From NCBI RefSeq assembly GCF_002222055.1, contig NZ_MUGS01000014.1, positions 1 to 58,762 on the forward strand: a stretch of 58,762 bases of DNA, written 5' to 3'. The translations under genes were made by a program, and so were the position numbers. Shown in pieces: positions 1 to 10,500 of the stretch. The notes beneath the pieces were generated by a model that saw nothing but the letters and a program-made list of their open reading frames with translations, was not told the origin of the DNA and did not search any database. The DNA comes from Flavobacterium araucananum. Lineage in GTDB: Bacteria > Bacteroidota > Bacteroidia > Flavobacteriales > Flavobacteriaceae. Numbering within the stretch: the first letter of the stretch is position 1; each line of letters starts with the position of its first letter.

Positions 1-457
1 TATTCTTAAAATTATTTAATTCATAAATTATATCAAATAAAAACACATATTAAAAAAAATATCAATTTTTTATAGATATAATTCATTTTTTTACTTTTTC
101 AAGCAAAAAAGCATATTTACAAAAAAGGCATGATAAATGAATACCATGCCTTTTTATTTTTAACAATTTCAATAACAATTAATTTTGTAATGCTGCATTA
201 CAAAGCCTTACTTTCTTTTGAAATAGCAGCAGCTTTATTAATTAAAACGAAACTTCAACAAGTATATTTATTTTACTAAACATACCCCTTCATTAGGGAT
301 TAGCTTCACTTAACTTGCTTACTTGAAGAAGTTAAGTGAATGCAATATGCATCTATATCCATTTTTTCTTAATAAGTGCTTACTAATTCAAAAATATTAT
401 GTAAAACAGAGATACAGTGCAAATCCCACAATCGATTTTGTGGTAATTCCCAATTTA
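1..457. other. Gene-free, palindrome-rich region downstream of ilvC
   Basis: No credible gene is seen. The first 120 bases are extremely AT-rich. Beyond the hairpin at 121-155 there are three clear inverted repeats: arms TTTGTAATG/CATTACAAA at 184-192 and 196-204, arms TTCACTTAACTT/AAGTTAAGTGAA at 305-316 and 329-340, and arms CCACAA/TTGTGG at 426-431 and 438-443. The last lies just beyond the ilvC stop and could end or protect the ilv mRNA, but lacks a clear U-tract. On the minus strand a short open stretch ending at 198 reads like a protein tail but has a stop close upstream. Confidence 0.6.
121..155. terminator. Bidirectional-looking Rho-independent terminator
   Basis: Arms AAAAAGGCATG (122-132) and CATGCCTTTTT (145-155) form an 11-bp stem with A/T tails on both sides, so it could work on either strand. 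It may end the ilv transcript after a long 3' UTR, or a gene left of the window. Confidence 0.7.
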
Positions 458-1927
458 TTATCCAATTTTTTTCATTGCCGTCATTGATTCTCTCAACCAC
501 GCCCCTACTTCTTCTATAGGATGTTGGCGAATTTCTTTGTTTACCGCAATTAAAATAGCATTATCTACTCCGTTTGAAGTCGAGAATGGTTTTCCTATAA
601 TATTAGTTTCAACAGTTTTCATATATTCTGTTAATAACGGTTTGCAGGCATGGTCAAATAAATAACAACCATATTCTGCTGTATCCGAAATAACGCGGTT
701 CATTTCAAACAATTTTTTTCTTGCAATTGTATTCGCAATTAATGGCAATTCGTGCAATGACTCATAATAAGCTGATTCTTCGATAATTCCTGCTTCAGTC
801 ATAGTTTCAAAAGCCAATTCAACACCCGCTTTCACCATTGCAATCATTAAAACACCATTGTCAAAATATTCCTGCTCAGAAATTGGAGCTTCTTGCGGAG
901 CTGTTTTCTCAAAATTAGTTTCTCCTGTAGCAGCTCTCCATTTTAATAAATTAACATCATCATTAGCCCAGTCGATCATCATCGTTCTTGAAAATTCTCC
1001 GGAAATAATATCATCCTGGTGTTTTTGGAATAACGGACGCATGATATCTTTTAATTCCTCGGCAATTTCATAAGCTTCAATTTTTGCAGGATTTGAAAGA
1101 CGATCCAACATATTGGTGATACCACCATGTTTTAAAGCTTCTGTGATAGTTTCCCATCCGTATTGAATTAATTTTGAAGCATACGCAGCATCAATTCCTT
1201 TTTCGACCATTTTATCAAAACATAAAATAGAACCTGTTTGCAATAATCCGCAAAGAATTGTTTGCTCGCCCATTAAATCTGATTTTACTTCGGCTACAAA
1301 AGATGATTTCAAAACACCTGCTTTATGTCCGCCTGTTGCTACAGCATAAGCTTTTGCCTGATCTAAACCAAAACCATTTGGATCATTCTCCGGGTGAACT
1401 GCAATAAGTGTTGGTACACCAAATCCTCTTTTGTATTCTTCGCGAACCTCAGAACCAGGACATTTAGGAGCACACATAATTACGGTGATATCTTTACGCA
1501 CCTGCATTCCTTCTTCGACAATATTAAAACCGTGAGAATAAGACAAAGTAGATCCGTTTTTCATTAATGGCATAATGGCGGTAACTACAGCAGTATGTTG
1601 TTTGTCTGGTGTAAGGTTACAAACCAGATCAGCAGTTGGAATTAATTCTTCATAAGTACCTACAGTAAAACCGTTTTCAGTAGCATTTTTATAAGAAGCT
1701 CTTTTTTCAGCAATTGCATCTGCACGTAATGCATACGAAATATCCAATCCAGAATCTCTCATGTTTAAACCTTGATTTAAACCTTGTGCACCACAACCTA
1801 CGATGACAACTTTTTTGCCTGCTAGTGCTGAAATCCCGTCTGCAAATTCTGACTGATCCATAAATTCGCAAACCCCTAATTGTTCTAATTGTAATCTAAG
1901 TGGTAATGTATTGAAATAATTTGCCAT
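458..1927 (-). CDS. ilvC: Ketol-acid reductoisomerase, class II (long form)
   Basis: This enzyme converts 2-acetolactate or 2-aceto-2-hydroxybutyrate to dihydroxy acids with NADPH and Mg2+, the second common step of Val, Leu and Ile synthesis. The 489 residues match the long class II form, like E. coli IlvC (about 491), with the duplicated C-terminal knotted domain, rather than the roughly 330-residue class I form. The N-terminus [18 protein letters not shown] and the Rossmann motif [14 protein letters not shown] (near residues 40-53) are diagnostic. It is the last gene of ilvD-ilvB-ilvN-ilvC, 91 bases after ilvN, and has no separate promoter that I can see. Identity is certain. Confidence 0.98.
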   Translation of the reverse strand: MANYFNTLPLRLQLEQLGVCEFMDQSEFADGISALAGKKVVIVGCGAQGLNQGLNMRDSGLDISYALRADAIAEKRASYKNATENGFTVGTYEELIPTADLVCNLTPDKQHTAVVTAIMPLMKNGSTLSYSHGFNIVEEGMQVRKDITVIMCAPKCPGSEVREEYKRGFGVPTLIAVHPENDPNGFGLDQAKAYAVATGGHKAGVLKSSFVAEVKSDLMGEQTILCGLLQTGSILCFDKMVEKGIDAAYASKLIQYGWETITEALKHGGITNMLDRLSNPAKIEAYEIAEELKDIMRPLFQKHQDDIISGEFSRTMMIDWANDDVNLLKWRAATGETNFEKTAPQEAPISEQEYFDNGVLMIAMVKAGVELAFETMTEAGIIEESAYYESLHELPLIANTIARKKLFEMNRVISDTAEYGCYLFDHACKPLLTEYMKTVETNIIGKPFSTSNGVDNAILIAVNKEIRQHPIEEVGAWLRESMTAMKKIG

Positions 1928-2018
1928 TTTGTTTTAAAATATTTAATGAAATAAAATTTAATAATTGATTCGTTTATAAAATGTTACGGTCTTAAAAAAA
2001 ACCGATATTTAATTGTTA

Positions 2019-2540
2019 TTATTTGAATGTTTCCAATAAAGTCGAAATTTCCATTTTTTCTTTAGAAACTGATATTCTGCCGGAACGTACAAATTGCATA
2101 ATGCCGTAAGGTTTAAACTTTTCGTACAATTCTTCGATTTCTGAGCGTCTTCCTGATTTTGAAATTACAAAGAAATCACGAGAAACAGTTACAATAGTAG
2201 ACTGACTGTCTTTGATAATATTTTGAATTTGCTTTTCATCAAACAGCAAACTTGATGCAATTTTAAACAAAGCATTTTCAAGATAAATAGTCTCTTCATC
2301 TGTATGATAGAAAGCTTTGATTACCTCAATTTGTTTCTCTATTTGCCCCACAATATTTTTAACCCATTTTTCCGTTGTATCTACGACGATAATAAACCTT
2401 GAAACATTCTCTATTTCTGATTCTGAAACGTTTAGACTTAATATATTAATGTGACGCTTTAAGAATATTCCTGATATTCTATTCAATAACCCCACGTTAT
2501 TTTCTGAGTATACCGATATGGTAAATGTTTTATCTTCCAT
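2019..2540 (-). CDS. ilvN: Acetolactate synthase small (regulatory) subunit
   Basis: This is the regulatory partner of IlvB in acetohydroxyacid synthase. In this family it binds branched-chain amino acids for feedback control and raises catalytic activity. The N-terminal ACT domain (about residues 5-80) begins FTISVYSENNVGLLNRISGIF, whose core GLLNRISGIF is the classic effector-site segment. A second ACT-like half follows to residue 173. The length is normal for the family. It sits between ilvB and ilvC on the same strand, 70 bases after ilvB, with a strong hairpin in that gap. Confidence 0.96.
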   Translation of the reverse strand: MEDKTFTISVYSENNVGLLNRISGIFLKRHINILSLNVSESEIENVSRFIIVVDTTEKWVKNIVGQIEKQIEVIKAFYHTDEETIYLENALFKIASSLLFDEKQIQNIIKDSQSTIVTVSRDFFVISKSGRRSEIEELYEKFKPYGIMQFVRSGRISVSKEKMEISTLLETFK

Positions 2541-2564
2541 GTTTTTTTGTTTAAAGTTTATCTT

Positions 2565-2596
2565 GTTTCAATCTCGAAAACTATCGGGATTGAAAC
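2565..2596 (-). other. Long hairpin in the ilvB-ilvN spacer
   Basis: Arms GTTTCAATCTCGA and TCGGGATTGAAAC give a 13-bp stem (one T.G pair) around a 6-base loop. No U-tract follows in the direction of transcription, so it is more likely an mRNA-processing or stability element, or a dispersed repeat, than a terminator. The inner CTATCGGGA is shared with palindromes near 10974 and 46267. Confidence 0.6.
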
Positions 2597-2610
2597 CTGA
2601 AACTTTTTCT

Positions 2611-4308
2611 TTAACTTAATCTAATTTCAGAAACACATGCTCCTGTTGGAATCATCGGGAATACATTATTCTCTTTCTCTACCATAACTTCTAAGAAATA
2701 AGAATCTTTTGATGCCATCATTTCTGCGACAGCAGCGTCAAGATCTTCTCTTTGGGTTACTTTTTTAGATTTGATATAATATCCTTCTGCAATAGCGACA
2801 AAATTGGGATTGATCATTTTTGTTGAAGCATATCTGTTGTCAAAAAACAATTCCTGCCATTGACGTACCATTCCTAAAAATTCATTGTTTAAGATGACAA
2901 TTTTCACAGGCACTTTAGTCTGAAAAATTGTTCCTAATTCCTGAATTGTCATCTGGAAACCTCCATCACCAATAATGGCAACAACTTCACGATCCGGTCT
3001 TCCCATTTTGGCTCCAATTGCAGCCGGCAAGGCAAACCCCATAGTTCCTAAACCTCCGGAAGTAATATTACTTTTGGTTTGATTAAATTTAGCATAACGA
3101 CAAGCAAACATTTGGTGTTGTCCAACATCTGATACAATAATTGCATTACCTTTTGAGTGTTTATTGATCATTTCCATGGTTTCACCCATCGAAATACCTT
3201 TGTTATTTGTTGGGTTTAACTCCTCATTTATAACCGTTTCTACTTCTATTTTATGCAATTCTTTAAATTCGTTATGCCACGATTCATGAGAATTTTTCTC
3301 AATTAATGGCAATAAAGCATTCAAAGCTTCTTTTACATCTCCCAGAACTGCTACTTCGGTTTTTACATTTTTATCAATTTCGGCAGGGTCGATTTCAAAG
3401 TGAATCACTTTTGCCTGTTTGGCATACGTTTTTAGATTTCCGGTTACACGATCATCAAAACGCATTCCCAATGCGATTAAAACATCGCACTCGTTGGTAA
3501 GCATATTTGGTCCGTAATTGCCGTGCATTCCTAACATACCAACATTTAACGGATGATCTGTTGGCAAAGCAGAAAGACCTAAAATAGTCCAGCCCGCAGG
3601 AACACCTGATTTTTCGATTAAAGCTTTTAGTTGCTCTTCGGCCTGACCAAGAATAATTCCCTGACCAAAAACAATAAAAGGTTTTTTGGCAGTATTGATC
3701 AAAGCGGCAGCTTGGGCAACTTTGTCTAATTTTAATTTCGGAACCGGAACATAACTTCTAATTGCCGTACATTTTTCATAACTAAATTCGAACTCATCAA
3801 ACTGAGCGTTTTTAGTAATATCGATTAATACCGGACCCGGACGACCGGAACGTGCGATATAAAACGCTTTTGCAATGATTTCCGGTATCTCCGAAGCTTC
3901 TGTAACCTGATAATTCCATTTGGTAACCGGAGTTGAAATTCCGATAATATCTGTTTCCTGAAAAGCATCAGAACCAAGTAAATGTTTTCCTACCTGACCC
4001 GTAATACAAACCATTGGTGTAGAATCGATTTGCGCATCTGCAATTCCGGTTACTAAGTTTGTAGCTCCCGGACCAGAAGTAGCAATTGCTACCCCAACTT
4101 TTCCTGTAGCTCTGGCATAACCCTGAGCTGCATGTGTGGCACCTTGTTCGTGGCGAACTAAAACATGGTGTAATTGATCCTGAAATTTATACAATTCGTC
4201 ATAAACCGGCATTATGGCTCCTCCAGGATATCCGTAAACCAAGTCTACTCCTTCTGCTAATAAACATCTAATAACGGCTTCGGCGCCTGATATTTTTATC
4301 TTTCCCAT
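2611..4308 (-). CDS. ilvB: Acetolactate synthase large (catalytic) subunit
   Basis: This is the thiamine-diphosphate enzyme for the first common step of branched-chain synthesis, condensing pyruvate with pyruvate or 2-oxobutyrate. The 565 residues have the normal three-domain layout. The N-terminal domain carries the TPP-activating glutamate in RHEQGATHAAQGYARATGK (near residue 54). The C-terminal domain carries the TPP/Mg motif starting GDGGFQMTIQELG and ending ILNN (near residues 440-470). It lies 65 bases after ilvD and before ilvN, in the usual operon order. Confidence 0.98.
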   Translation of the reverse strand: MGKIKISGAEAVIRCLLAEGVDLVYGYPGGAIMPVYDELYKFQDQLHHVLVRHEQGATHAAQGYARATGKVGVAIATSGPGATNLVTGIADAQIDSTPMVCITGQVGKHLLGSDAFQETDIIGISTPVTKWNYQVTEASEIPEIIAKAFYIARSGRPGPVLIDITKNAQFDEFEFSYEKCTAIRSYVPVPKLKLDKVAQAAALINTAKKPFIVFGQGIILGQAEEQLKALIEKSGVPAGWTILGLSALPTDHPLNVGMLGMHGNYGPNMLTNECDVLIALGMRFDDRVTGNLKTYAKQAKVIHFEIDPAEIDKNVKTEVAVLGDVKEALNALLPLIEKNSHESWHNEFKELHKIEVETVINEELNPTNNKGISMGETMEMINKHSKGNAIIVSDVGQHQMFACRYAKFNQTKSNITSGGLGTMGFALPAAIGAKMGRPDREVVAIIGDGGFQMTIQELGTIFQTKVPVKIVILNNEFLGMVRQWQELFFDNRYASTKMINPNFVAIAEGYYIKSKKVTQREDLDAAVAEMMASKDSYFLEVMVEKENNVFPMIPTGACVSEIRLS

Positions 4309-4373
4309 TTTTGGTAATTATATTTTTTAGAAATTGAAATTATTATATTTCAGATTTCATTTTTTTTTGTCGA

Positions 4374-6047
4374 TTAATTGTCGGTAACGCAACCTGTAGA
4401 AGCACTTGAAACCGATCTTGCGTATTTAAACAAAACTCCTTTTGTAACTTTTAGCGGTGGTTGAACCCACGCCGCTTTACGAGCTGCAAATTCTTCGTCA
4501 GATATTTTCAGGTTGATTGTATTATTTACAGCATCGATAGCAATTAAATCTCCATCTTTTACTAAGGCAATACCACCACCATCATAAGCCTCTGGTGTAA
4601 TGTGTCCTACCACAAAGCCATGTGAACCTCCAGAGAATCTGCCGTCTGTTATAAGAGCACAACTGCTTCCTAATCCGGCTCCAATAATCGCAGATGTAGG
4701 CTTCAGCATTTCAGGCATCCCCGGACCACCTTTTGGTCCACAATACCTGATGACGACTACATTACCTGGTTTTATTTTTCCGGCTTCAAGACCGGGAATT
4801 ACTTCAAACTCCCCTTCAAATACAACAGCAGGACCTTCGAAATATTCTCCTTCTTTTCCGCTAATTTTTGCTACAGCACCTTCAGAAGCAAGATTTCCGT
4901 ATAAAACCTGAATATTTCCGGTAGGTTTCAACGCTTTTTGAATTTCATGAATTACTTCCTGACCGTCTTGTAAATCCGGCGTAGAAGCTAAGTTTTCAGC
5001 TACAGTTTTTCCGGTTACGGTTAAACAATCTCCGTGAATTAATCCTACTTTCAATAAATATTTCATTACAGATGGAATTCCTCCCGCAGCATGAATATCT
5101 TCCATCATATACTTACCACTTGGTTTCATATCTGCCAATACTGGTGTTTTATCATTTATTGCCTGAAAATCATCTAATGTGATTTTAATATCAACAGCGT
5201 GAGCCATTGCTATTAAGTGCATAACTGCATTTGTAGAACCTCCTAAAACAGCAACAATTGTAATTGCATTTTCGAAAGCTTTACGGGTCATGATATCTTT
5301 GGGTTTAATATCTTTTTCTAATAAAATCTTGATTGCGGCTCCGGCAGCAAGACATTCGTCTCTTTTTTCCTGACTTAAAGCAGGATTCGAAGAGCTGTAT
5401 GGTAAACTCATACCCAATGCTTCGATTGCAGACGACATCGTATTTGCCGTATACATTCCGCCACAAGCACCAGCACCCGGACATGCATTTTGAATAACAC
5501 CTTTAAAATCCTCCGGAGTAATTTCGTTTTTTACTTTTTTCCCCAAAGCTTCAAAAGCAGATACAATATTAAGGGATTCTCCTTTCCATTTTCCGGAATG
5601 AATTGATCCTCCGTAAACCATAAGAGACGGACGGTTTAATCTTCCCATAGCGATCAAAGCTCCAGGCATATTTTTATCACAACCAGGAATCGCAATAATA
5701 CTATCATACCATTGTGCCCCTGCAACTGTCTCAATAGAATCTGCAATTACATCACGGGAAACTAATGAAAAACGCATTCCTTCGGTTCCGTTTGAAATTC
5801 CGTCACTAACACCAATAGTATTAAAAATAAGTCCAACTAAATCTACATCCCAAACACCTTTCTTGACATCTTTTGCTAAATCATTCAAGTGCATGTTGCA
5901 CGTGTTACCATCGTAACCCATACTAACAATACCAACTTGTGCTTTTTTCAAATCTTCTTCAGTTAAACCAATACCGTACAACATTGCTTGCGCTGCTGGT
6001 TGTGTTTGATCTTGAGTGATGGTTTTGCTGTACTTATTTAATTCCAT
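4374..6047 (-). CDS. ilvD: Dihydroxy-acid dehydratase
   Basis: This Fe-S dehydratase makes 2-oxoisovalerate and 2-oxo-3-methylvalerate, the third common step of Val/Ile synthesis. The 557 residues are full length. Cluster and active-site motifs are visible: GCDKNMPG (near residue 123) and [17 protein letters not shown] (near 190-206), plus the C-terminal [10 protein letters not shown] region. It is the first structural gene of the ilv operon. Upstream lie a terminator hairpin and an Ile/Val-rich leader peptide, so its transcription is probably attenuated. Confidence 0.98.
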   Translation of the reverse strand: MELNKYSKTITQDQTQPAAQAMLYGIGLTEEDLKKAQVGIVSMGYDGNTCNMHLNDLAKDVKKGVWDVDLVGLIFNTIGVSDGISNGTEGMRFSLVSRDVIADSIETVAGAQWYDSIIAIPGCDKNMPGALIAMGRLNRPSLMVYGGSIHSGKWKGESLNIVSAFEALGKKVKNEITPEDFKGVIQNACPGAGACGGMYTANTMSSAIEALGMSLPYSSSNPALSQEKRDECLAAGAAIKILLEKDIKPKDIMTRKAFENAITIVAVLGGSTNAVMHLIAMAHAVDIKITLDDFQAINDKTPVLADMKPSGKYMMEDIHAAGGIPSVMKYLLKVGLIHGDCLTVTGKTVAENLASTPDLQDGQEVIHEIQKALKPTGNIQVLYGNLASEGAVAKISGKEGEYFEGPAVVFEGEFEVIPGLEAGKIKPGNVVVIRYCGPKGGPGMPEMLKPTSAIIGAGLGSSCALITDGRFSGGSHGFVVGHITPEAYDGGGIALVKDGDLIAIDAVNNTINLKISDEEFAARKAAWVQPPLKVTKGVLFKYARSVSSASTGCVTDN

Positions 6048-6076
6048 TATTGTATTATTTATTTTAATTTTTATTC

Positions 6077-6107
6077 AAAAAAAAACCTTCCAGTATTTGG
6101 AAGGTTT
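6077..6107 (-). terminator. Attenuator terminator of the ilv operon
   Basis: On the minus strand, arms AAACCTTCCA and TGGAAGGTTT form a 10-bp stem with a 5-base loop, followed by an uninterrupted T-run (6085 down to 6077). It lies between the leader peptide and ilvD, 30 bases before ilvD, so it should abort operon transcription. A competing pairing exists: GAAGG in the leader peptide (6146-6142) can pair with CCTTC of the 5' arm (6104-6100), stacked on AATATA/TATATT (6131-6126 with 6115-6110). Confidence 0.88.
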
Positions 6108-6130
6108 CTAATATAGTTTTTCAATTATAT

Positions 6131-6205
6131 TTATACCATTCCCTTCGCAGATGTGATAATCACATTGACAACAAAGACAGAAGTAATAATAATTGAGATT
6201 TGCAT
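6131..6205 (-). CDS. ilv operon leader peptide (24 aa, Ile/Val-rich)
   Basis: A 24-codon ORF begins ATG CAA ATC and ends GTA TAA, starting about 20 bases after a TACTTTTG promoter element. It begins MQISIIITSVFVVNVIITS: 6 Ile and 5 Val among 24 residues, and no Leu. This is the signature of a transcription-attenuation leader read by the ribosome when Ile-tRNA or Val-tRNA is short. The terminator at 6077-6107 follows. The product need not have a function of its own. The ORF is very short, so the call rests on composition and context. Confidence 0.85.
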   Translation of the reverse strand: MQISIIITSVFVVNVIITSAKGMV

Positions 6206-6224
6206 TATTTATTTTTTAGTGTCA

Positions 6225-6232
6225 CAAAAGTA
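6225..6232 (-). promoter_or_regulatory. Predicted ilv promoter, -7 element TACTTTTG
   Basis: On the minus strand TACTTTTG matches the Bacteroidota -7 consensus TAnnTTTG. It lies 19 bases before the leader-peptide ATG. No TTG is seen at the ideal -33 spacing, so the upstream half is weak. This gives the ilv genes a start separate from leuAB. Confidence 0.6.
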
Positions 6233-6314
6233 TGAAAACTTACAGGACTAAAAAAATAAAATCTCAACATTTCACATACTTCTTGTTATTTATTCTAATA
6301 TTTTAATAAAAAAC

Positions 6315-7433
6315 CTAAACAATTGTCGATTGACCGATATGAACATTATCATTATTAAAATACAGTAAGTCATCTTTGCTAAAAATGAAATTAGAAACAA
6401 ACTCTCCTACTTCATTTGTACCAAATTTTGAATCCGGTTTTAGATCTACTGTAACAACTTTGTATTCGATCGCTTTTTCGACTGCCTGATAAATTACATT
6501 TGCTTCTTTAAACAAACCAAAATGCTCTAATAACATTGCAGCAGATAAAATTGAAGCAATAGGATTGGCAATATTTTTTCCTTTTGCCTGAGGGTAAGAA
6601 CCGTGAATGGGCTCGAACAAAGCATTTTTTTCTCCCAGAGATGCAGATGCCAATAATCCTATAGATCCTGTAATAACACTTGCTTCATCTGATAAAATAT
6701 CTCCAAATAAATTCTCTGTCAAAATCACATCAAATTGTTTTGGATTTAAAATAATCTGCATCGCGGCATTATCTACAAATAAAAAATCTAAAGCAACGTC
6801 AGGGTAATTCAAACTCACTTTCTGAACTACTTTTCTCCACAATCTGGAGGTTTCTAAAACATTTGCTTTATCTACCATCGTAAGTTTTTTGCGTCTGTTC
6901 TGTGCCGCTTTAAAAGCCAAATGTGCAATTCGGGTAATTTCTTCTTCTGAATATTCGCATAAATCCGAAGCGTGTGTTCCCTCTTCATTTAATGTTTTTG
7001 CTCCAAAATAAGCACCACCTGTTAATTCTCTGAAAATAGTAAAATCAGCTCCGTCGATAATTTCTCTTTTTAGAGGAGAAGCATCTATTAACGCTTTATA
7101 AGGCTTTATCGGACGAATATTAGCGAACAATCCCAGCTCTTTACGAAGCCTCAATAATCCTTGCTCCGGACGAACTTTTGCATTTGGGTTATTGTCATAT
7201 TTAGGATCTCCAATAGCGCCAAACAAAACTGCATCTGTATTTAAACACAGATTTAAAGTTTGTTCCGGCAAAGGATTTCCTGTTTTGTCAATGGCAATTG
7301 CTCCCATAAGCGCCTCTTCAAAAACAAATTCGTGATTGTACACCTCGCCTATTGCGTATAAAGCTTTCTTGGCTTGTAAAATTACCTCTGGTCCAATTCC
7401 GTCACCCGGTAATACTGCTATTTTCAAATTCAT
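6315..7433 (-). CDS. leuB: 3-isopropylmalate dehydrogenase
   Basis: This enzyme oxidatively decarboxylates 3-isopropylmalate to 2-oxoisocaproate with NAD+, the third step of Leu synthesis. The 372 residues start MNLKIAVLPGDGIGPEVI, the family N-terminus. Also visible are the RELTGGAYFG loop (near 135-144), the Mg-binding region LFGDILSDEASVITGS (near 243-258) and the HGSYPQAKGKNIANP NAD site. It follows leuA with a 150-base gap and precedes the separately promoted ilv operon. leuC and leuD are not in the window. Confidence 0.97.
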   Translation of the reverse strand: MNLKIAVLPGDGIGPEVILQAKKALYAIGEVYNHEFVFEEALMGAIAIDKTGNPLPEQTLNLCLNTDAVLFGAIGDPKYDNNPNAKVRPEQGLLRLRKELGLFANIRPIKPYKALIDASPLKREIIDGADFTIFRELTGGAYFGAKTLNEEGTHASDLCEYSEEEITRIAHLAFKAAQNRRKKLTMVDKANVLETSRLWRKVVQKVSLNYPDVALDFLFVDNAAMQIILNPKQFDVILTENLFGDILSDEASVITGSIGLLASASLGEKNALFEPIHGSYPQAKGKNIANPIASILSAAMLLEHFGLFKEANVIYQAVEKAIEYKVVTVDLKPDSKFGTNEVGEFVSNFIFSKDDLLYFNNDNVHIGQSTIV

Positions 7434-7498
7434 AACGTCTCGTTCTTTATGTATTTAAATCTTTATTATTTTTTTTCTTTTCGTTTGTTGAAATTATT

Positions 7499-7537
7499 TT
7501 TTAACACATTTAAAACCTATGTTTCTATGTGTTAAAA
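7499..7537 (-). other. Hairpin in the leuA-leuB spacer
   Basis: Arms TTTTAACACAT (7499-7509) and ATGTGTTAAAA (7527-7537) form a perfect 11-bp inverted repeat in the 150-base gap. No good U-tract follows, so a processing or stability role is likelier than termination. Confidence 0.5.
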
Positions 7538-7583
7538 CATCTTGTTCTTTGTTCTTTATTCTATTCTCTATAAATCTTGCTAA

Positions 7584-8765
<1,182 letters not shown>

Positions 8766-8794
8766 TTATTTAATGTAATTTCACATCTTGATAA

Positions 8795-8802
8795 CAAATA
8801 TA
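8795..8802 (-). promoter_or_regulatory. Predicted leuAB promoter, -7 element TATATTTG
   Basis: TATATTTG on the minus strand matches TAnnTTTG and sits 29 bases before the leuA ATG at 8765. Just upstream, GTACT-TCTTC-AGTAC (8808-8822 region) is a small palindrome that could be an operator. The rest of this 149-base divergent gap also holds AACTTAT/ATAAGTT arms at 8878-8884 and 8890-8896, close to the plus-strand gene. Confidence 0.5.
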
Positions 8803-8914
8803 TATTGTACTTCTTCAGTACGAAATTCATTTTAATGAAATTATACTGTTCATAACACAATTTATAATGCATTAATCAACTTATAATCAATAAGTTATAT
8901 TATTATATTTTACA

Positions 8915-10459
8915 ATGGCTAACCATCAAAAAGATTTCTTATTTGTACTAATAAAATCACTTTCTAAATCCGAAAAAAGACAGTTTAAGATTTTTGCAAG
9001 CCGGTTAGAAACAAGTTCAAATACTAAATTCATCGAATTGTTTAATATTTTAGATAAATCTGAAAACTATGATGAAAAACTTATTCTAAAGAGTGGGATC
9101 ATAAAAAAAGTACAGCTATCTAACTTAAAATCATACCTGTACAAACAAATCCTGGTTAGTATTCGATTAAATATCCCAAGCCAGAACATCCGTTATCAAT
9201 TGCGTGAACAAATAGATTTTGCCGGAATCTTATATAATAAAGGTCTTTATAAACAGAGTTTAAAAATTCTGGATAAAACCAAAATTATTGCGCTTGAAAA
9301 TGACGAAAAATATATGGCGTATGAAATTGTTGAATTCGAAAAACTGATCGAATCGCAATATATTACGCGAAGTATTCAGGGTCGTGCCGATGAATTGGTC
9401 ATTCAGGCAAAAGAACTAAATTACAGAAATACAATATCGAGCAAATTATCAAACCTTTCGCTACAACTATACGGAATAATGCTAAAAACAGGTTACGTAA
9501 AAAATGACGAGGAGTATAAATATATCGATGATTATTTTAACAAACATATCGCAAAGTTAGACGAAAGCAAATTTGGTTTCCGCGAAAAATATTGGTTTTA
9601 CAATGCCAATCTATGGCGAAGTTTTCTGGTTCAGGATTTCCTCGCAAGTTATAAATATGCTTATAAATGGGTTACACTGTTTTACGATAACCCCAATATG
9701 ATTTATCAGAATCCGGTATTTTTCTTAAAAGGAAATCATTATTTTCTGGAGTCCTTGTATATGCTGAAATACAAATCGAATTTCAAGAAATACCTGTCGC
9801 TTTTAGAAGCAACAATTCAGGATGAAAAATTCCCTGCAAATGATAACATTGCATCGCTATCCTTTTTATACGTTTACAATAATAAATTAAATTTGCACAT
9901 TCTTGAAGGTACATTTGATGAAAGCGAATATTTGATACCAGAGATTTTAGAAAAGATAAAAATACATAGTGAACATCTTGATGAGCATCACGAAATGTTG
10001 TTTTTCTATAAAATTGCTTCCATTTATTTTGGAAATGAAAAATATACAGAATGCATCTTTTATCTGGATAAAATTATCAATAACAAGAATTTAAGCATGC
10101 GGGAAGATTTAATGTGTTTTGCAAGACTTTTGTCTTTAATAGCACATTATGAGTTAGGAAAAGATTACTATCTGGACAATCATCTTAAAAACACCTACAA
10201 ATTCTTATTGAAAATGAATGACTTACATGAAGTTCAAAAAGAAATCATCAAATTTTTAAGAAACCTGAATAATTTTTATCCTGCTGATATTAAAAAAGAA
10301 TTCAAAAAAATGCATGCCCGTTTTGTAGAGCTTGAAAAAAACACATACGAAAAAAGAGCTTTTTTATATCTGGATATTATTTCGTGGCTTGAGAGCAAAA
10401 TCGAGAATAGAAAAATTGCTGATATAATAAAAGAAAAAGCAAAACTAAATAGTCGTTAA
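8915..10459 (+). CDS. Conserved helical protein of unknown function
   Basis: A 514-residue, probably cytoplasmic protein with no signal peptide or membrane segment. It starts MANHQKDFLFVLIKSLSKSEKRQFKIF, a basic helical N-terminus. The rest is rich in Leu, Lys, Tyr and Phe with repeated amphipathic helices; stretches such as NEKYTECIFYLDKIINN (near 370-390) look TPR-like, but I cannot assign regular repeats. It is divergent from leuA, with 149 bases between them, and ends at a perfect terminator. A helical scaffold or regulator is possible. I do not recognise the family and assign no function. Confidence 0.85.
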   Translation: MANHQKDFLFVLIKSLSKSEKRQFKIFASRLETSSNTKFIELFNILDKSENYDEKLILKSGIIKKVQLSNLKSYLYKQILVSIRLNIPSQNIRYQLREQIDFAGILYNKGLYKQSLKILDKTKIIALENDEKYMAYEIVEFEKLIESQYITRSIQGRADELVIQAKELNYRNTISSKLSNLSLQLYGIMLKTGYVKNDEEYKYIDDYFNKHIAKLDESKFGFREKYWFYNANLWRSFLVQDFLASYKYAYKWVTLFYDNPNMIYQNPVFFLKGNHYFLESLYMLKYKSNFKKYLSLLEATIQDEKFPANDNIASLSFLYVYNNKLNLHILEGTFDESEYLIPEILEKIKIHSEHLDEHHEMLFFYKIASIYFGNEKYTECIFYLDKIINNKNLSMREDLMCFARLLSLIAHYELGKDYYLDNHLKNTYKFLLKMNDLHEVQKEIIKFLRNLNNFYPADIKKEFKKMHARFVELEKNTYEKRAFLYLDIISWLESKIENRKIADIIKEKAKLNSR

Positions 10460-10462
10460 TAT

Positions 10463-10492
10463 AAAAGGCTTCCAAATATTTGGAAGCCTTTT
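10463..10492 (+). terminator. Terminator of the 514-aa gene
   Basis: Arms AAAAGGCTTCCAAA (10463-10476) and TTTGGAAGCCTTTT (10479-10492) form a perfect 14-bp stem, followed by GTTTT. It begins 3 bases after the stop. A/T symmetry also allows it to stop transcription from the opposing small peptide gene. Confidence 0.9.
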
Positions 10493-10500
10493 GTTTTAAT

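Noticed and set aside
198..265. Possible coding tail on the minus strand ending KAAAISKESKAL
   Set aside because: A stop lies only about ten codons upstream and no start or homology is evident; chance is as likely as gene decay.
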